This document shows positions 1 to 11,741 of a DNA stretch of 64,000 bases, in pieces (position 1 is the first letter of the stretch; every line of letters starts with the position of its first letter). Made by a program: the position numbers and the translations under genes. The DNA is from Trichobilharzia regenti. Lineage: Eukaryota > Platyhelminthes > Trematoda > Strigeidida > Schistosomatidae. The DNA lies in NCBI GenBank assembly GCA_944472135.2, contig OX235270.1:55371267-55435266 (forward strand), given 5' to 3'. A model generated the notes under the pieces. It saw nothing but the letters and a program-made list of their open reading frames with translations. It was not told the DNA's origin and did no database searches.

Positions 1-1136
1 TTTTCTACTCCATCTGCGTCTTTTTGAGACAAAACTGCCCCGATACCAGAGTCGCTAGCATCTGTATCTAGGATGAATGGACCTGCCTGGTCAGAAACAT
101 TGGGATACGCTAGGATAGGGGGGCTACATAAACAGTTTTTAAGTCTTTCGAAGGCTTCCGTAGCTGATGCTGTCCAATTGTAGTCTTTCTTCTTAAGAAT
201 GTCGAATAGAGGAGCTGCAAGGAAAGAGAAGTTAAGTACAAAACGTCGATAATACGAGGCTAACCCTAAAAAACTATGTAACTCGGGGGCTGAGTTTGGG
301 AGCGGCCAGTCTTTAACTTCCTGAACTTTTGCTGGATCACATTTAATGCCTTCGGCTGAAACAATGTGACCTAAGAAACACACTTCTTTCCTGAAGAATT
401 GACATTTCGATGGGTTCAGTTTTAACCCAACGGTCTGCATCCGTTCTAATACTTCGGAAATATCACTTAAATGTTCGGTCAACGTCTTACTATGTATGAT
501 AACATCATCTAGATATACCAAACACTTACCTGGTATGCAATCACTCAAGACCGTTTGCATGAGGCGTTGGAATGTTGCTGGGGCATTGACTAACCCAAAC
601 GGCATTGTTTCAAACTCATACAGGCCTGCTTGTACAATGAATGCTGTCTTTTGCCTGTCATCTGGGTGTACTTCAACCTGCCAATATCCCGATGCCAGAT
701 CTAGAGTGGTAAACCAATTCGACCCCTCTAAGGCATCAAAAGTGTCGTCTATGCGTGGAAGGGGAAAGCAGTCTCGTCTAGTTAACAGGTTCAACTTACG
801 ATAATCTACACATAACCGGAGTGTCCCATTCGATTTCTTAACTAAAACTACCGGTGAAGCCCATGGAGATACGGATGGTTTGATGACATTTTTCTCTAAC
901 AGTTCATCAACTAACCTGTTAAGCTCCTTCTGGTAATGTGCAGGTACTCGCCGTGCAGGTTGTCTACAAGGTGGGGCGTTACCCGTTTCTATGTGATGTT
1001 GGACCAGTTTTGTTCTTCCCGGGCTTTTTCCATCCCAGTCAAAACAGTCCTCATATTTGTCTAGCATTTTATTAAAGTTGGCAGCCGTTTCCGATGGTAG
1101 GGGTTCTATAGTCGTCAGCATTCGCTGTTTCTCATC
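1..1136 (-). CDS. Gypsy-type pol: reverse transcriptase and start of RNase H (partial, runs off left edge)
   Basis: The minus frame is open from a TAA at 1137-1139 to the window edge. It encodes the RT catalytic motif YLDD at 504-515, followed by the usual downstream Gypsy blocks: a KCQFF...FLGHIV block near 365-420, HSFLGLASYYRRF near 245-285, and the RNase H opening FILDTDASDSGIGAVLSQ near 30-85. RT copies element RNA into DNA and RNase H removes the RNA strand. No in-frame start codon is needed, because pol is normally reached from gag-protease as a polyprotein. Here that link is broken by frame changes between 1136 and 1215. The domain is intact over about 378 residues as seen. Confidence 0.88.
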
Positions 1137-1209
1137 TTAGCATCTCCCTGCACGCCAAAAGTGCCGTGCTCTTTGTCGTTCCCTACAATAAATGGGATGG
1201 AACAGTCCT

Positions 1210-2412
1210 TCAGTATAAGAGTCCTTGACTACAATCTATTATTCCGGACAGCTTTTCCAGGAGGTCGACTCCCAAGATTACCTGCCACGGCACCCGGGTA
1301 GAGATGATGAAATTGTGTTGAAGTGACAGTGTTCCCAATTTAAGTGGCAGCAGGACCAGTCCCTGGGATTGCATGCAATCTCCATTGGCTGTCGTAAGCC
1401 GCAAATTGTGAGTCCCTATTGTTGGCCTAAACGTCTCTGGAACACATGAGGAATGTATGACAGAACAAGTTGCTCCTGAGTCAACTAACATAACACACTT
1501 TTTTCCACCTATATAACCTACAACTTTCGGGGAGGAGGTGACACCGATTAGGTTTACAGTAGGCACACAATTCATATCGACATGTGACTCACCTGCATTG
1601 TGACCACAACTCCTAGCAAGCTTACCAAACCGCCTGCAGTAGTAGCAATCGTTTCTTGAAGTGGATTGCGACTGTGGGCGTCCTTTCCACGGTGGTGTGG
1701 GATTCTGTGCATGCTTTGTTGTTGTGTGCTGATATCCCATTGCGTTTACTTGTGGGCATGTGGTTCCTGGCTCTTCCAGGCTTTCCACTAGGCGTGCCCT
1801 AGCTTCCGCTTCTGCCATGGATGCTGGAGTGTGCAAGTTGAAGTCCTTCCTGTAACGGACGTCGACACCCTGCAAGAACTTGGAATATATAGCGTTTTCA
1901 ACCTCTGAATATGTCTTGTCCTGCATAGCTTGACGCGCAAGCTTGCGGAGACGTAAGGTGAACTGGTTGATAGATTCACCTTGTCTCTGGTTGTACTCGC
2001 TGAATCTTTTCAGCGCTTCAATGGGAGGTATTGGTGGCACTATACGTGCTCTTAGAGTACTCAACAGGGTGGTCAAGGGCATATGCACGTAATCCAAACC
2101 AATTGTGTACATTTCCAAGGACCGTCCAACAGAATCGATGACGAATGCGTTCGGGTGAGGCACGTTCATCAGATCAATGTATCGGCACACCTTGTCCGAC
2201 CACAGCTCGAAATCATCACCCACCTCCAGTGTATGCGGCAAGGGATGGACATATCGCGAAGCAGGCTGATTTGACTGAAAAGCTGGAGCCCTCACTTCAG
2301 CTAATTGATCAACCCCGTTGGATGCTGTATGTTTGACAGGAGAAGTGTTCTTGGAAGCCTCATTGGGTCGAGACTTAGAAGAAGAAAGTTTTTTCGTTGG
2401 CAGGCTCGCCAT
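1210..2412 (-). CDS. Gypsy-type Gag with aspartic protease
   Basis: A 400-residue frame. The first two thirds have the helical capsid-like composition of Gypsy Gag. A zinc-knuckle-like stretch follows near residues 256-270 (CYYC, then C nine residues on), but the expected histidine is lysine, so the knuckle is not canonical. The C-terminal third is a retropepsin-like protease with active-site LVDSGATCSVI and a downstream ILGVDLL motif. Gag packages element RNA and the protease matures the polyprotein. The frame stops at 1210, where pol-like sequence continues in another frame. The start ATG at 2412 is the first Met and lies close to the candidate LTR edge, as expected for a short leader. Confidence 0.85.
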   Translation of the reverse strand: MASLPTKKLSSSKSRPNEASKNTSPVKHTASNGVDQLAEVRAPAFQSNQPASRYVHPLPHTLEVGDDFELWSDKVCRYIDLMNVPHPNAFVIDSVGRSLEMYTIGLDYVHMPLTTLLSTLRARIVPPIPPIEALKRFSEYNQRQGESINQFTLRLRKLARQAMQDKTYSEVENAIYSKFLQGVDVRYRKDFNLHTPASMAEAEARARLVESLEEPGTTCPQVNAMGYQHTTTKHAQNPTPPWKGRPQSQSTSRNDCYYCRRFGKLARSCGHNAGESHVDMNCVPTVNLIGVTSSPKVVGYIGGKKCVMLVDSGATCSVIHSSCVPETFRPTIGTHNLRLTTANGDCMQSQGLVLLPLKLGTLSLQHNFIISTRVPWQVILGVDLLEKLSGIIDCSQGLLY

Positions 2413-2437
2413 TTATGTAATCCCACTCGTCAAGCAA

Positions 2438-2899
2438 TGATCTGAAACAGAGAGCAAAGCGCACGTTAGCAGTGTGATCACACAAGTGTTGCGTGCTAGT
2501 AAGAACGAAGACTCAAGGTCAAGTATTATATTTACAACCAATCGCAATACAATTAGATAAGAGGGAAGGGCACTCCTATTGGTCATCCGTTGCCTCGTCT
2601 TGGGTAACCAATCCCTGCATACTTCGCAGCCAACCTGAAAGTAGACAAGCATAGTTTGAACATTAGAAAACCGCCGAACTTACCATGCCTTACATATATC
2701 GTAGATGAAGTTCGCGGTTGGGCTCACCAGTTTAATGGTTTTACGGATATCTCGTTCAGCAACTTCTAATTAATTTATTCTCGCGTACCAAAGACAAAGC
2801 AAAAGCCAATATTTGATCGTTCAAACTACGTAATATATTTCGGGATCAAAACAAACCGTCAGACGAACGCATAGCTGGCTAGTGATCGTGCACGTTACA
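2438..2899 (-). repeat. Candidate 5' LTR and leader of the Gypsy-type element
   Basis: On the minus strand a TGTAACGTGC start at 2899 and a possible ...GATCA end near 2438 bracket about 460 bp immediately upstream of gag. An AATAAA-type signal lies inside (about 2770-2780). The partner LTR is outside the window, so neither edge can be checked. The right edge is more convincing than the left, and no primer-binding site is assigned. Confidence 0.4.
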
Positions 2900-4383
2900 C
2901 GACGGGGTACCAAATGGCGGGGATGCTTGACCGGAAGCCTTCAGCTAAACAAGTCGACTTAAACAGTGGTGGTCAGCATCCAATGATGAGTGATTGCTGT
3001 GGTCAATAATTTTGGGGAATTATTTACCGCTACATGTCTTTCATCTGTTTGCATTGTTTCAATGGGCAGTGAAAAAAATTCATTTGTGACTGAAAGCCTC
3101 ACCACTATTCCCTGTCTATGATCTGTTGCTGAATATTCTGACCTGCCAATGCTATTTTTGTTTTTTATTGTTCTCATGACTAACTTATTTTGAGCTGTTT
3201 TTAAGTGTAAGTAACTTTTTGTGTTGTTTCTTTACTAGTGTTCTGTTACGCATGGTTTTCAGAGTCGCCTCCTGGAGTTGTGTTGTATCGACCATCATAA
3301 TAATCAAGACAATATGTATCCTTTAAATGATCCTCATGAAGGTTGTAGTGTAATGGTAGAAAACAAGAGACTTTGTAACAGAATACTCATTCGAAATTCG
3401 GTATATCTATGTAGGGGAATTATGTACATTTTCTAACTGATGTCAGCTCATGATTAAATCGTCCATGCAATGATGTACATGTTTGGAAATCCGCATTTGC
3501 ACAATTCTTCCGTGTTATGGTACTTCCGCCCTTCGTATTGTGTTTCTCTGTCCTTTTTCGTGTCTTCCATGTTTCGCAGCAACGCTGAATCACTCAATAT
3601 TTTTGATGTCAAATCTGTTTCTCCCATACTTGGTATTTTTGTGCCAATGAACGTCTCTTTATACACTACTGATAGATCTTGTCAGTAGCACACGACACCT
3701 TGTCACCCTGATATGTAGAAGTCGTCATTTCCTAAGATCACTTGTTTTGTTCGGAATCGAACACTGTATTTTCTGTGGTTCATTCTGTGTCACATTTTCG
3801 TTTGTCCGAGGTAAACAGTATTTTTTTCACTAGCTTATTTACCATCCCTTTTTTCCTAGTTACTTATAACACTAATGTGATTCTTTGATATATTTTGAAT
3901 ACCCAAGCAACGAGCTATAAGTCATAATCATACTGTAATAACTGACTAACATATTTCTATTAGATGTGCGCCTTATATAAAACAAATCTCGAGCTTGTGG
4001 TCTGATAATTCCAAGCCAGCTGTGTAAATTACCGAGTTATTATACCACCACTTTCTCAGTTCATATAATGCGACGCATGTATTCGCAGTCTTCTGCTTAC
4101 TTTTGGGGAGTCACTAAAATATATACACGGTGGTTCATTGTGGAAGTGACCGAAAAATGAAATTAACACCTACTTGCACCGTAATTATATGTAACAGCAT
4201 CTGACTGAATTTATCTAAGATAAGGCTTAAATTTCTTTCCCTACATACATTAAACCTCCGTTTCAGTTCATAGATTTTCTACACATAAGAAAAATTTATT
4301 ATTATTCCTTTGACTCCCATGTAGAACATACAGCTTCAGCTGCAAATATTCATTTTGTCCCATTTTCTGTAGTTATCTTCAGC
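2900..4383. other. No gene recognised
   Basis: AT-rich DNA with only short unsupported reading frames, such as those around 2959-3177 and 3454-3688. Nothing in them matches a family I recognise. Confidence 0.5.
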
Positions 4384-4640
4384 TAGCCCCGCTACTGCCC
4401 AAAGGTTTTCACCTGCCCGTCACACAATTTCCTCCATATTACTCTTGGACGCCCAAACCGTTGTTTGAGATTCGGATTCCACTCGAGGGCCTCGTGTGAT
4501 GCCATTTGACGATTTACTAGGTGTGTGCCCTATCCATCTCCACTTTCTCTTGAATATTTGTTGAACGATAGGCTCTTGGTTAGTCTGTCTATATAGTTCC
4601 CTGTTACTAATCCTTTGTGTCCATTTGATCTTCAGTATGA
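4384..4640 (-). pseudogene. RTE-type non-LTR retrotransposon, C-terminal scrap
   Basis: The minus-strand translation contains KRKWRWIGHTPSKSSNGITR followed by EALEWNP and a GRP motif. This is the signature of the last ORF part of RTE/SR2-like elements (KWIGHTLRK...ITRQALEWNPEGKRKRGRP in the family). Stops interrupt the frame upstream. It is a short 5'-truncated fragment without an identifiable 3' tail. Confidence 0.7.
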
Positions 4641-5430
4641 AGCGAAGGCAACTGTATATAAAAGTCTGTAGCCTGTTATTAGAATTTGGTGGTTTAAGTA
4701 TGTTGACAAAGGTGAAAATGAATACCTAAGCAAATGCTTTCAGTGAATTCTGTTTCTTTTCCGGCATCACTTCAGTTTTAATCGTCATTAGCCTACATAA
4801 AAACTAGACTAATTATTGTGACAAAATTATTAACAGCTCTCACTTTTCTTCTCATTGGTTTGATGTTTGATTCGAAGATATACACAGAGGCAGTGTGTGT
4901 ACAAGAAATCACCTTTCATTTTGCATATGTTGCGTTAATATTACAGTTATATATACTTATTACTAACTAGTTAAGCGCGGTATCTTGAAACAAGATTGTA
5001 TAACCTATGTATTAAGACTGAAGAAATCGGGTTCGCATGAAGTAGATTCACACACAAAACAACATACACATTATTCATAGTCGTTTTAAGAACTTCGTTC
5101 ACGCAGAAATCTCAAAGGAGTAATGAAAACACACAAGTGTTTGTGTGCTCTAACTGCTGATGTGGGATTTTGTAGGGGGATGTAGTGGTAGTAACAAACT
5201 TTTACAGAAATTATTATTTCGTCAAAATAACCAGAGTGCTAATGCTAAGAAACATAAATGTGTGTGATGACAGAAACTAAATGCCTGATCACTCAGAACG
5301 GAACTAAATTTGATTTATTTACTTTTTTTATTATAGCTTGATTCCACACAGTATTTTCGTACAACTATGGAACTTTCAGCATGTGATATTGGTAGCTCAA
5401 ACTTAGTAGGCTGACCATTGATATCAGATG

Positions 5431-5493
5431 TGCATCGGCCGGGCCATGTACATGGTCAGCAAGCGTCCTAACTGCTGTGACACTGACGCACAA
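5431..5493 (-). repeat. tRNA-derived SINE head
   Basis: Read on the minus strand this resembles the GTGCGTCGGTGGCA...GGTTAGGAC...CATGGTCCGGGGTTCGA sequence that recurs at 7842, 55293 and 62438. It has A-box-like and B-box-like pol III promoter blocks. The B box is degraded in this copy (GGCCCGGCCGA). Confidence 0.6.
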
Positions 5494-5515
5494 GCGTGTG
5501 TCGGAGGTGGTTGTC

Positions 5516-5935
5516 ACACATAATAATAATAATTTGCTTTATTCCGAAATAGTGCTTACGATACAGAATGGAATTCTCAGCATTTTACTACAGTATTGCA
5601 TCCAGTTAGTAAATTAACAATAAAATAAAATTCTACATAAATTAAGGGGAATCTCAGTTCGTCGGTAGCAAAGCCAAAACTGAACAGAGTGTTTGAAGGT
5701 GTTAGAAAAGTAGATGCCAGCATATTTACTGGAGTAAGCGGTATCAAAAGGTCGAGATATACAGAGTGTGAGAGAACGAAGAAGAATGTTTTATTAGAGT
5801 TTGTAAGGAAGAAAGAAACAAAGCAGCACATAACAGAAAAAAAGAGAGATAAGGGAAAGAATGAAAGAAAACGTTGTACCTGTTTGTGATATGAGTTGGA
5901 AAGACGAGACCCATTTGTTCTGCTGACTGACACAT
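5516..5935 (-). repeat. Dispersed repeat family, copy A
   Basis: The sequence starts at a run of AAT triplets followed by GCTTTATTCC, and aligns by eye with 13388-13905 through AAGGGGAATCTCAGTTCGT, CGGTAGC, AACAGAGTGTT.GAAGGTGTT and a purine-rich tract. Read on the minus strand it ends in GGAATAAAGC and an ATT repeat, as expected for the 3' end and simple tail of a non-LTR element or its non-autonomous derivative. It has no coding signal that I trust. Confidence 0.6.
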
Positions 5936-7352
5936 CTAGCTGTTAGGTGAATTCCGAAGGTGTGGTGTACGAAACAATCTTGAATAGTATGGAAATACAC
6001 TGTTATCCTGGCAGTTAGGAAAAGCGCTACTTCTTTCTAACGTGAATACAATATCTATCTTACTCGATAACGATGATGAAATCAAGATTGAACATGTTTA
6101 TTGAAACAGTTTTTTACTTCTCATATCCACTGGTGAAAGTAGTTGGTGAAGTTTTTTCATTCGGTTTTCCTATACGGACTTCACTTAAAATAAATGTGAA
6201 CTAATATACACTGAATGTCTGCATTATGTTCCACTATGTCAGTAAAACGAAAAGTTATGAATATTATAATGGACTTTATTAATCTGTTTCTTCATGGTTT
6301 GTGATGATAAACTTATTAAAGAGTACAGCTGTTGTTTATCTGGTTGTTTAACTTGACTTAACATGTTTACGTTAAGGGAAAGAATCATATTTCATCTGTT
6401 CGAGTTTCTGACAACCATCGCTTCTTTATATTAGGAGTGCTGTGTAACTGAAATGCTTTATTTCGTCAATAGTTTCCTATCTTGTTAGTGAATAAAGTTA
6501 TTTTAATGCATCGGAATTTTTTTCTCACTTTCATCATTAAAAATACCATTTCATTTCACCCTGTCGATGGCTTTGGAAGTCAGATCGCTAGTTATCCACC
6601 TAGCATTTTTTTCGGCCGCTAAACCTTCCCCGACCATACTGCAATGAGCGTGAAGCCTGCGCCAAACATTCTGCATTGCGTCCGAAATTATTGCTAGCTG
6701 GGTTATCTTGAGTTTGTAACATCAGTGTATTAAATTAAATAAGTTTCACTCAAATTTTTAGGTTGTTCAAGATTCAACTGTACCATCGAAATTTCGCTTT
6801 CGGCTGCTGACTGATAAAAGTGCAAAGCATTTACTTTTTTGTGTTTTTCGAAGCCTCATAAAGAAGGAATCGCTAAATCAGAAGTTTTTCTGGAAAATGT
6901 CTGTCTATGTGGAAACAGTCAAGTTTATATGTTGTTCGAAGGAAAATTCCAATGTTTGGTATGCCTTATAAACGTTGTAATCGTAACTGTTTCTTTCCAC
7001 TTTTTGTATTGAAGGTTTTCTTTTATTACCAGATACATTAATTCGTTAAAAGTTTATCTGATTGTAAAACTTGTGTGGAATGTTTCTAACTTCGAAGAAA
7101 TACTTTGTGTATACTTAGTATTGTATTGGTAGGATTTATCTCGCTTGACTTTACCAAGCTGATCAGTATAAATTTTGATGGATAATTAACTTATTCAATT
7201 TCTTTCTACCTGCTGAAGTAATCACATCTATAAATCAACTTGAAACCATTCCTAATTATCAGCTGAATGCACCATTGTGGTGAGCGCTACTTACAACCGG
7301 TTATAAGTAGTTTATCAGTAAACGAATTCAGAAAAGTAATAATATGTTTTAG
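5936..7352. other. No gene recognised
   Basis: AT-rich DNA without recognisable coding, repeat or RNA features. Confidence 0.45.
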
Positions 7353-10300
7353 ACATTGGAAAAAGCAATGGAAGAAAAGAACTGTGCGAAGAACGTTACA
7401 ACACTGTGCAGAATCCAACAAGCTATCGAATCTGGTAATATTCGACTAATTCACGAATTATGTACAAATAAAGACTTAAAGATAAGGAATACCAAATGTA
7501 TCTACAATTCTTTTGTCCTAATAAACATTGACTTCGAGCCTCATCGGTCTTTTCTTCTTTACACTGTAACACAGGGATGGAGATATTAAAGTACACGACT
7601 ACATAAATAATGCCATAACGGAATGTAGACCCATTTGCTTCAGTAGCCAATAAAATTATTACTCGTTACTAATTGTTTTGGTTTTTTTTCTCCTTCACGT
7701 TCACAGTGGAACATAGGGCTCCAAGCTTGAGGCTTGAAGATTCTGCAGCAGTGTTAATTTTCACAGGATGGGGCTGCTAGCCTCATGCACAACCTTTCCT
7801 CTTTACCAGCATTATTATTTCTGGCTTAGCGAGGTAAAGGAGTGCGTCGGCCGGCGATTGAACCCCGGACCATGTGTATGGTCGATGAGCGTCCTAACCG
7901 CTTTGCCACCGACGCACAAAAATTGTTTTGGGAATTGTTTAGATAGATCTATTTTATTTCAGAGTTTTGTAGTTTTATCTTATTATCCGTTAGCCTAGTC
8001 CTTAAATAAGTTTTTAATGCTCAAACTTTGAAAAATGTTGTGTGCGCTTAGTTTCCATCCCAAAATCTTACCAGTTTAGTTCTTTTTTTAATCTGAACCG
8101 CATCTGGACATATATTAGTGACTAGTGTATATGCATCGAGATGGAAGATTCTTACAAAATTGTTAGTCGGCAAGGCCGCAAGTAGTGGGTATTTAAGTAA
8201 ACTTATGTTAAAATTTCTTTATTTTGAAATTTGTATTTCTCAATACAAATTAAAAGGAAATTGCTTTTCAGTGGTTGGGATTGTGCAGAGTTGATTGTTT
8301 TGAAGCTATATTTTGGGATGAACCTAAGATCACTGAAAATCTGGGTTATTTTGTAGACATCAGAACAAGTTGATTGACTATATATTCAAGAGACCATGTT
8401 TATTGTCTATCAAGATAGCCTGAAATATTAAGTAATGCAGTTGTAGATACATAGCTAAGATTCTATAAATATGGTGTGGATGTGGTAAACTCATTTCACA
8501 TCTTCCTCAAAATCTCAAACCAATTGTTATTGGCATTCATCTGTTCATCTCTTTCTTCCTGTACTTTCTTCATTATACGGATAACTGTGTATGTAAAAAT
8601 GTAAATGTATGCATACATACCTATCTTATTTTCAGCTTCATGATCCTCAGGTACTAAGTGGTTTCATTTTACTTGCGGCTGTTTCTCAGAGCAGGCTAAC
8701 TAGAGAGCTGTTTGTCACAGTTGGAGTTCGTAGTCTTGTACCAGCTGTAAGAGAAAGCCTATCATTAGATCATATTCGTTGGTATCAAATTGTATTGCTC
8801 CTTAAATTTTGTGTGATTCTTCTTTTTCAGTAGGTAAATGTGCGGAAAGGTAGTTTAAATTCCCTACACATGCTTCTTTTAACAAGTCTGTTTGTACTGT
8901 TACCTTATGTCTGCTGTAAGTAGCTGTCTATTTGGCTGTATTGTGTCCATTGGTTGATAACTCTGTAGTGGTCTTAGAATTCATCCATATAAAAGTGATT
9001 AGATACTTTGATTTCTCTCCACCCGCTTATTTAAATGTCTCTGAGATTTCCGAAAATGTGAGTTTTTAATTAATGATCGAATCAATTTAGACAGTTGTTG
9101 CCCACGGGGTTCTCTTTTGAGAACCTTCTGGTATCATACAAGATATGGTTAATTAGCTTTCTCATCCCACTTTCACCCAATTCCTCCGGGGATCGAATTC
9201 TCTACGACCTACTTCAGCGACAGTGGTATCCTCAGTCCTCACAGAATAAGTGTAACTGTTAGCCTGGTATGTGAGATATCCATTCCTCCTACTCAGGTTT
9301 CAAACAGTTTAAATATCACCTATATACAATGGTCTTGTGTTAAAGCAGCAGTGAAAATGATGATTAAGCTGACATTGAATGACTCACTCGAAATTCGAAT
9401 GTAAAAATAAAACAACTAACAGAATACCTAGATTCTTACTGATATGATATGATATCAGAGGAAGTATTGTAAGACCAGTCTAATGATATCCAACTTTTGT
9501 TATAGTACTTATTTGTCCAAGCATAAGTCTGGCACATTGTTTAGTGCGAAGAAATTAGCTGAGTAAAGAAAGGACAAAAATCGTTAATAAAAGGATTAAC
9601 AGATATCCTGATAATGTACATTCGAGACAGACTTTGTCATTGTATGTAAATACCAGCTGCAGAAAAAACAATAACTAGTTAGACTCTTGGCGTCCCGGAC
9701 TACTTTTAATAAAGATATAAGACATTACCAATGGTTAAATGGAGTATGATTATGTTTTATCATACTTCCTTTAGTTATGATCTTAAGACCTTAGTCACAT
9801 CCCAGGATTAGTCAACAGGTAATGCTGTGAAATTCGTTCGGAAAATGCACATAAAACGGAATTGAATCGATCTTTTGGTAATTACACTGCTGGAGGTGAA
9901 AATTCATCAGATTTTGCTTTTTGAAGCAAAAGTATACAGACTATAACCCTGTGAGGTCCAAGATTCTGCACCTTAAATGTGCAGTTGATATGAAGTTGGA
10001 GGTTTTGACTTATACGGGTTCTACATATCCATGAATCTGGTTCTGGGCATTTAGACATACACAAAGATGACTGTGCTTTATGGAGTCTGTTAATTTCTTG
10101 ACCTACATAATGAACACGAGATCCACTCATCCTCAATCAAGTCAGAACACGATGTGAATCTCCTAGAAGTTTCGTTAATCCTAGTATATTAGGTATACGT
10201 AATATAATACTTGACATGCTTGATTGTGGTAGCAGCATCACCGATTTTTTGCCCTCTTTTTTACACTAATAATGAAATGTTTGTGTGTATCTGTTTTAGT

Positions 10301-10460
10301 ATATCCGTCATTTGTCTGATTCCGTGTGTCATGAATGTCAGTCATCTGCACTTGCCACATCTGAAGGAGGACTCACTTTATTAAATAGAGCCATCCAGAT
10401 ATGTAACCCGGATCTGTTAGGAAAAATTTTTGGCACAACTTCGTGGTACATTGGAAAGGA
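7353..10460 (+). other. Possible scattered exons of an unrecognised plus-strand gene
   Basis: Three open stretches follow good acceptor sites. The first starts at 7353 after TATGTTTTAG and is open past a run beginning TLEKAMEEKNCAKNV. The second starts at 8636 after TTATTTTCAG and reads LHDPQVLSGFILLAAVSQS onward to a possible donor near 8781. The third starts at 10300 after CTGTTTTAG and reads YIRHLSDSVCHECQSSALAT onward for about 45 residues. Their composition is protein-like, but I cannot match them to a family and the splice phases do not join directly, so other exons would be needed or some are chance. Confidence 0.25.
7842..7919 (-). repeat. tRNA-derived SINE head
   Basis: On the minus strand the copy reads TTGTGCGTCGGTGGCAAAGC, GGTTAGGACGC and then GGTCCGGGGTTCAATC, close to A-box and B-box consensus. 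It is the same family as 5431, 55293 and 62438. No long body or tail is obvious. Confidence 0.7.
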
Positions 10461-10666
10461 TTCATGAAAGTTTTCTTAGTTTATCCCTATTTAGTTAACT
10501 GTTTTTGTTGTCTTTGTTACGCGATTTGTTCAACAAGGCGAAAAGTCGGGTGCATTGACTAAATCTGCAGAAATGTTTGTCACCACTGCCTGGAAAAGTG
10601 ATTTTTGCAACGATTCATGCATCAAGGTATGCAACTGTTATCCTGCTTTTGTCCACTTTATAAGCA

Positions 10667-10667
<1 letters not shown>

Positions 10668-10700
<33 letters not shown>
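10668..10700. repeat. (AT)n microsatellite
   Basis: About 33 bp of uninterrupted AT dinucleotides. Confidence 0.95.
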
Positions 10701-10703
<3 letters not shown>

Positions 10704-11612
10704 AACGGTTTGATTACTGATAAATATACTTTGGCTTCCATGTCCTGCCTTCTGTTGTTACATAGTAATGATAATAATAATAACGATCATTTACAGATCG
10801 ATGAGGAATAACTTGTACATTCTGTTTTGCAAGTGTTTCTAAGTGAAACAAGCCAACATCCAAGATAACACTGTCACGCCTTACCTTTATTCACTATGAA
10901 ATTTTTCTTAGTGTGTTGCAACAATTACAGCCTCATCAAGTAGATTCGGGGTGTGAAAATAATCAGCTTCGTAAAAATGATCACCAAAAAGAAGAGTGAG
11001 TGGAATTGTAAAAGAATGATATTGTCTTCATGTAATACGAATATTTTTAATGCAACTACTACATTGGGAAGGTTAACATATTGGCTGTCAATGGATTTAT
11101 AATCGTGGTGCCAAAGACATTTTATATTGAGTGAACTAACTCTGTAAATTATATGCAGAATAACTCAGACACTAAATAAGGCTTTTTTCTACTCACTAAG
11201 TATGACGTAGATCGGAGTGCAAACAGGCTGTTAAAACATACTGAACTAAATCAGATCGATTATTAGCATTTAGAGATTAAGCTGATAGAACTATCAGATA
11301 TATTCGTATTACTCAACTCTCAAATATCAATGGTGATTATTTATCTGGAGACAAATACATTGCATCATAGCCAGTGAGAAATTCACGCAAGAAAATCAGT
11401 GAATATATACAGTTGTGTAAATCGGATGATATGCCTCAAGACATAGAAATGGTGGTTCGAGTGAATTCAGAGTGCCCTGTGACTGCTGTCTATTAATGGT
11501 CTAAGCCATCAGGTATATTGTTAATACCATAATTTCTGATAATCTTGCCTAGTTAACTAGCTCGCTAGTTTTTTAACCGGTCTCAAGCCTGGGTAAAGAG
11601 GGAGGGTTTGGC

Positions 11613-11631
11613 GTGGGGCTAGCAACCCCAC
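11613..11631 (+). other. Stem-loop in RTE 5' leader
   Basis: GTGGGG and CCCCAC flank a seven-base CTAGCAA loop. A related GTGAGGCTAGCAACCCCT occurs in the chimeric SINE at about 58670, so the motif belongs to the family's 5' leader rather than being chance. Confidence 0.55.
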
Positions 11632-11741
11632 ACCACTAAATCCTTCAAACCGCTAGGGAAAATTCAACACACAGAAAATATGTTAAAAATCCAAAAAGTC
11701 TAAATAAAAATCTTATTCTTCGCTCGAATCGGAGAGACGAA

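Larger units (their letters stand above)
1..2899 (-). mobile_element. Gypsy-type LTR retrotransposon, 5' part, degenerate
   Basis: Reading leftwards on the minus strand there is a candidate LTR, a gag-protease reading frame, then reverse transcriptase and the start of RNase H, which runs off the window edge. This order is that of Ty3/Gypsy elements. Gag-protease (1210-2412) and RT (below 1137) lie in different frames, and a short segment in the third frame (about 1136-1215) carries plausible pol sequence between them, so at least two frame changes separate the parts. I therefore read the copy as decayed rather than active. The family name cannot be assigned without a database. Integrase and the other LTR would lie left of position 1. 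Confidence 0.85.

Noticed and set aside
2959..3688. Short open frames at 2959-3177 (-) and 3454-3688 (both strands)
   Set aside because: No motif, no splice signals and no family match by eye.
5577..6000. Hydrophobic minus-strand open frames as membrane proteins
   Set aside because: They overlap the purine-rich dispersed repeat, whose complement is pyrimidine-rich and gives Phe/Ser/Leu-rich translations by chance.
9100..9240. A further tRNA-like SINE head (minus strand, GAATTCGATCCCC as B box)
   Set aside because: The A-box region is not convincing and no sister copy is visible in the window.
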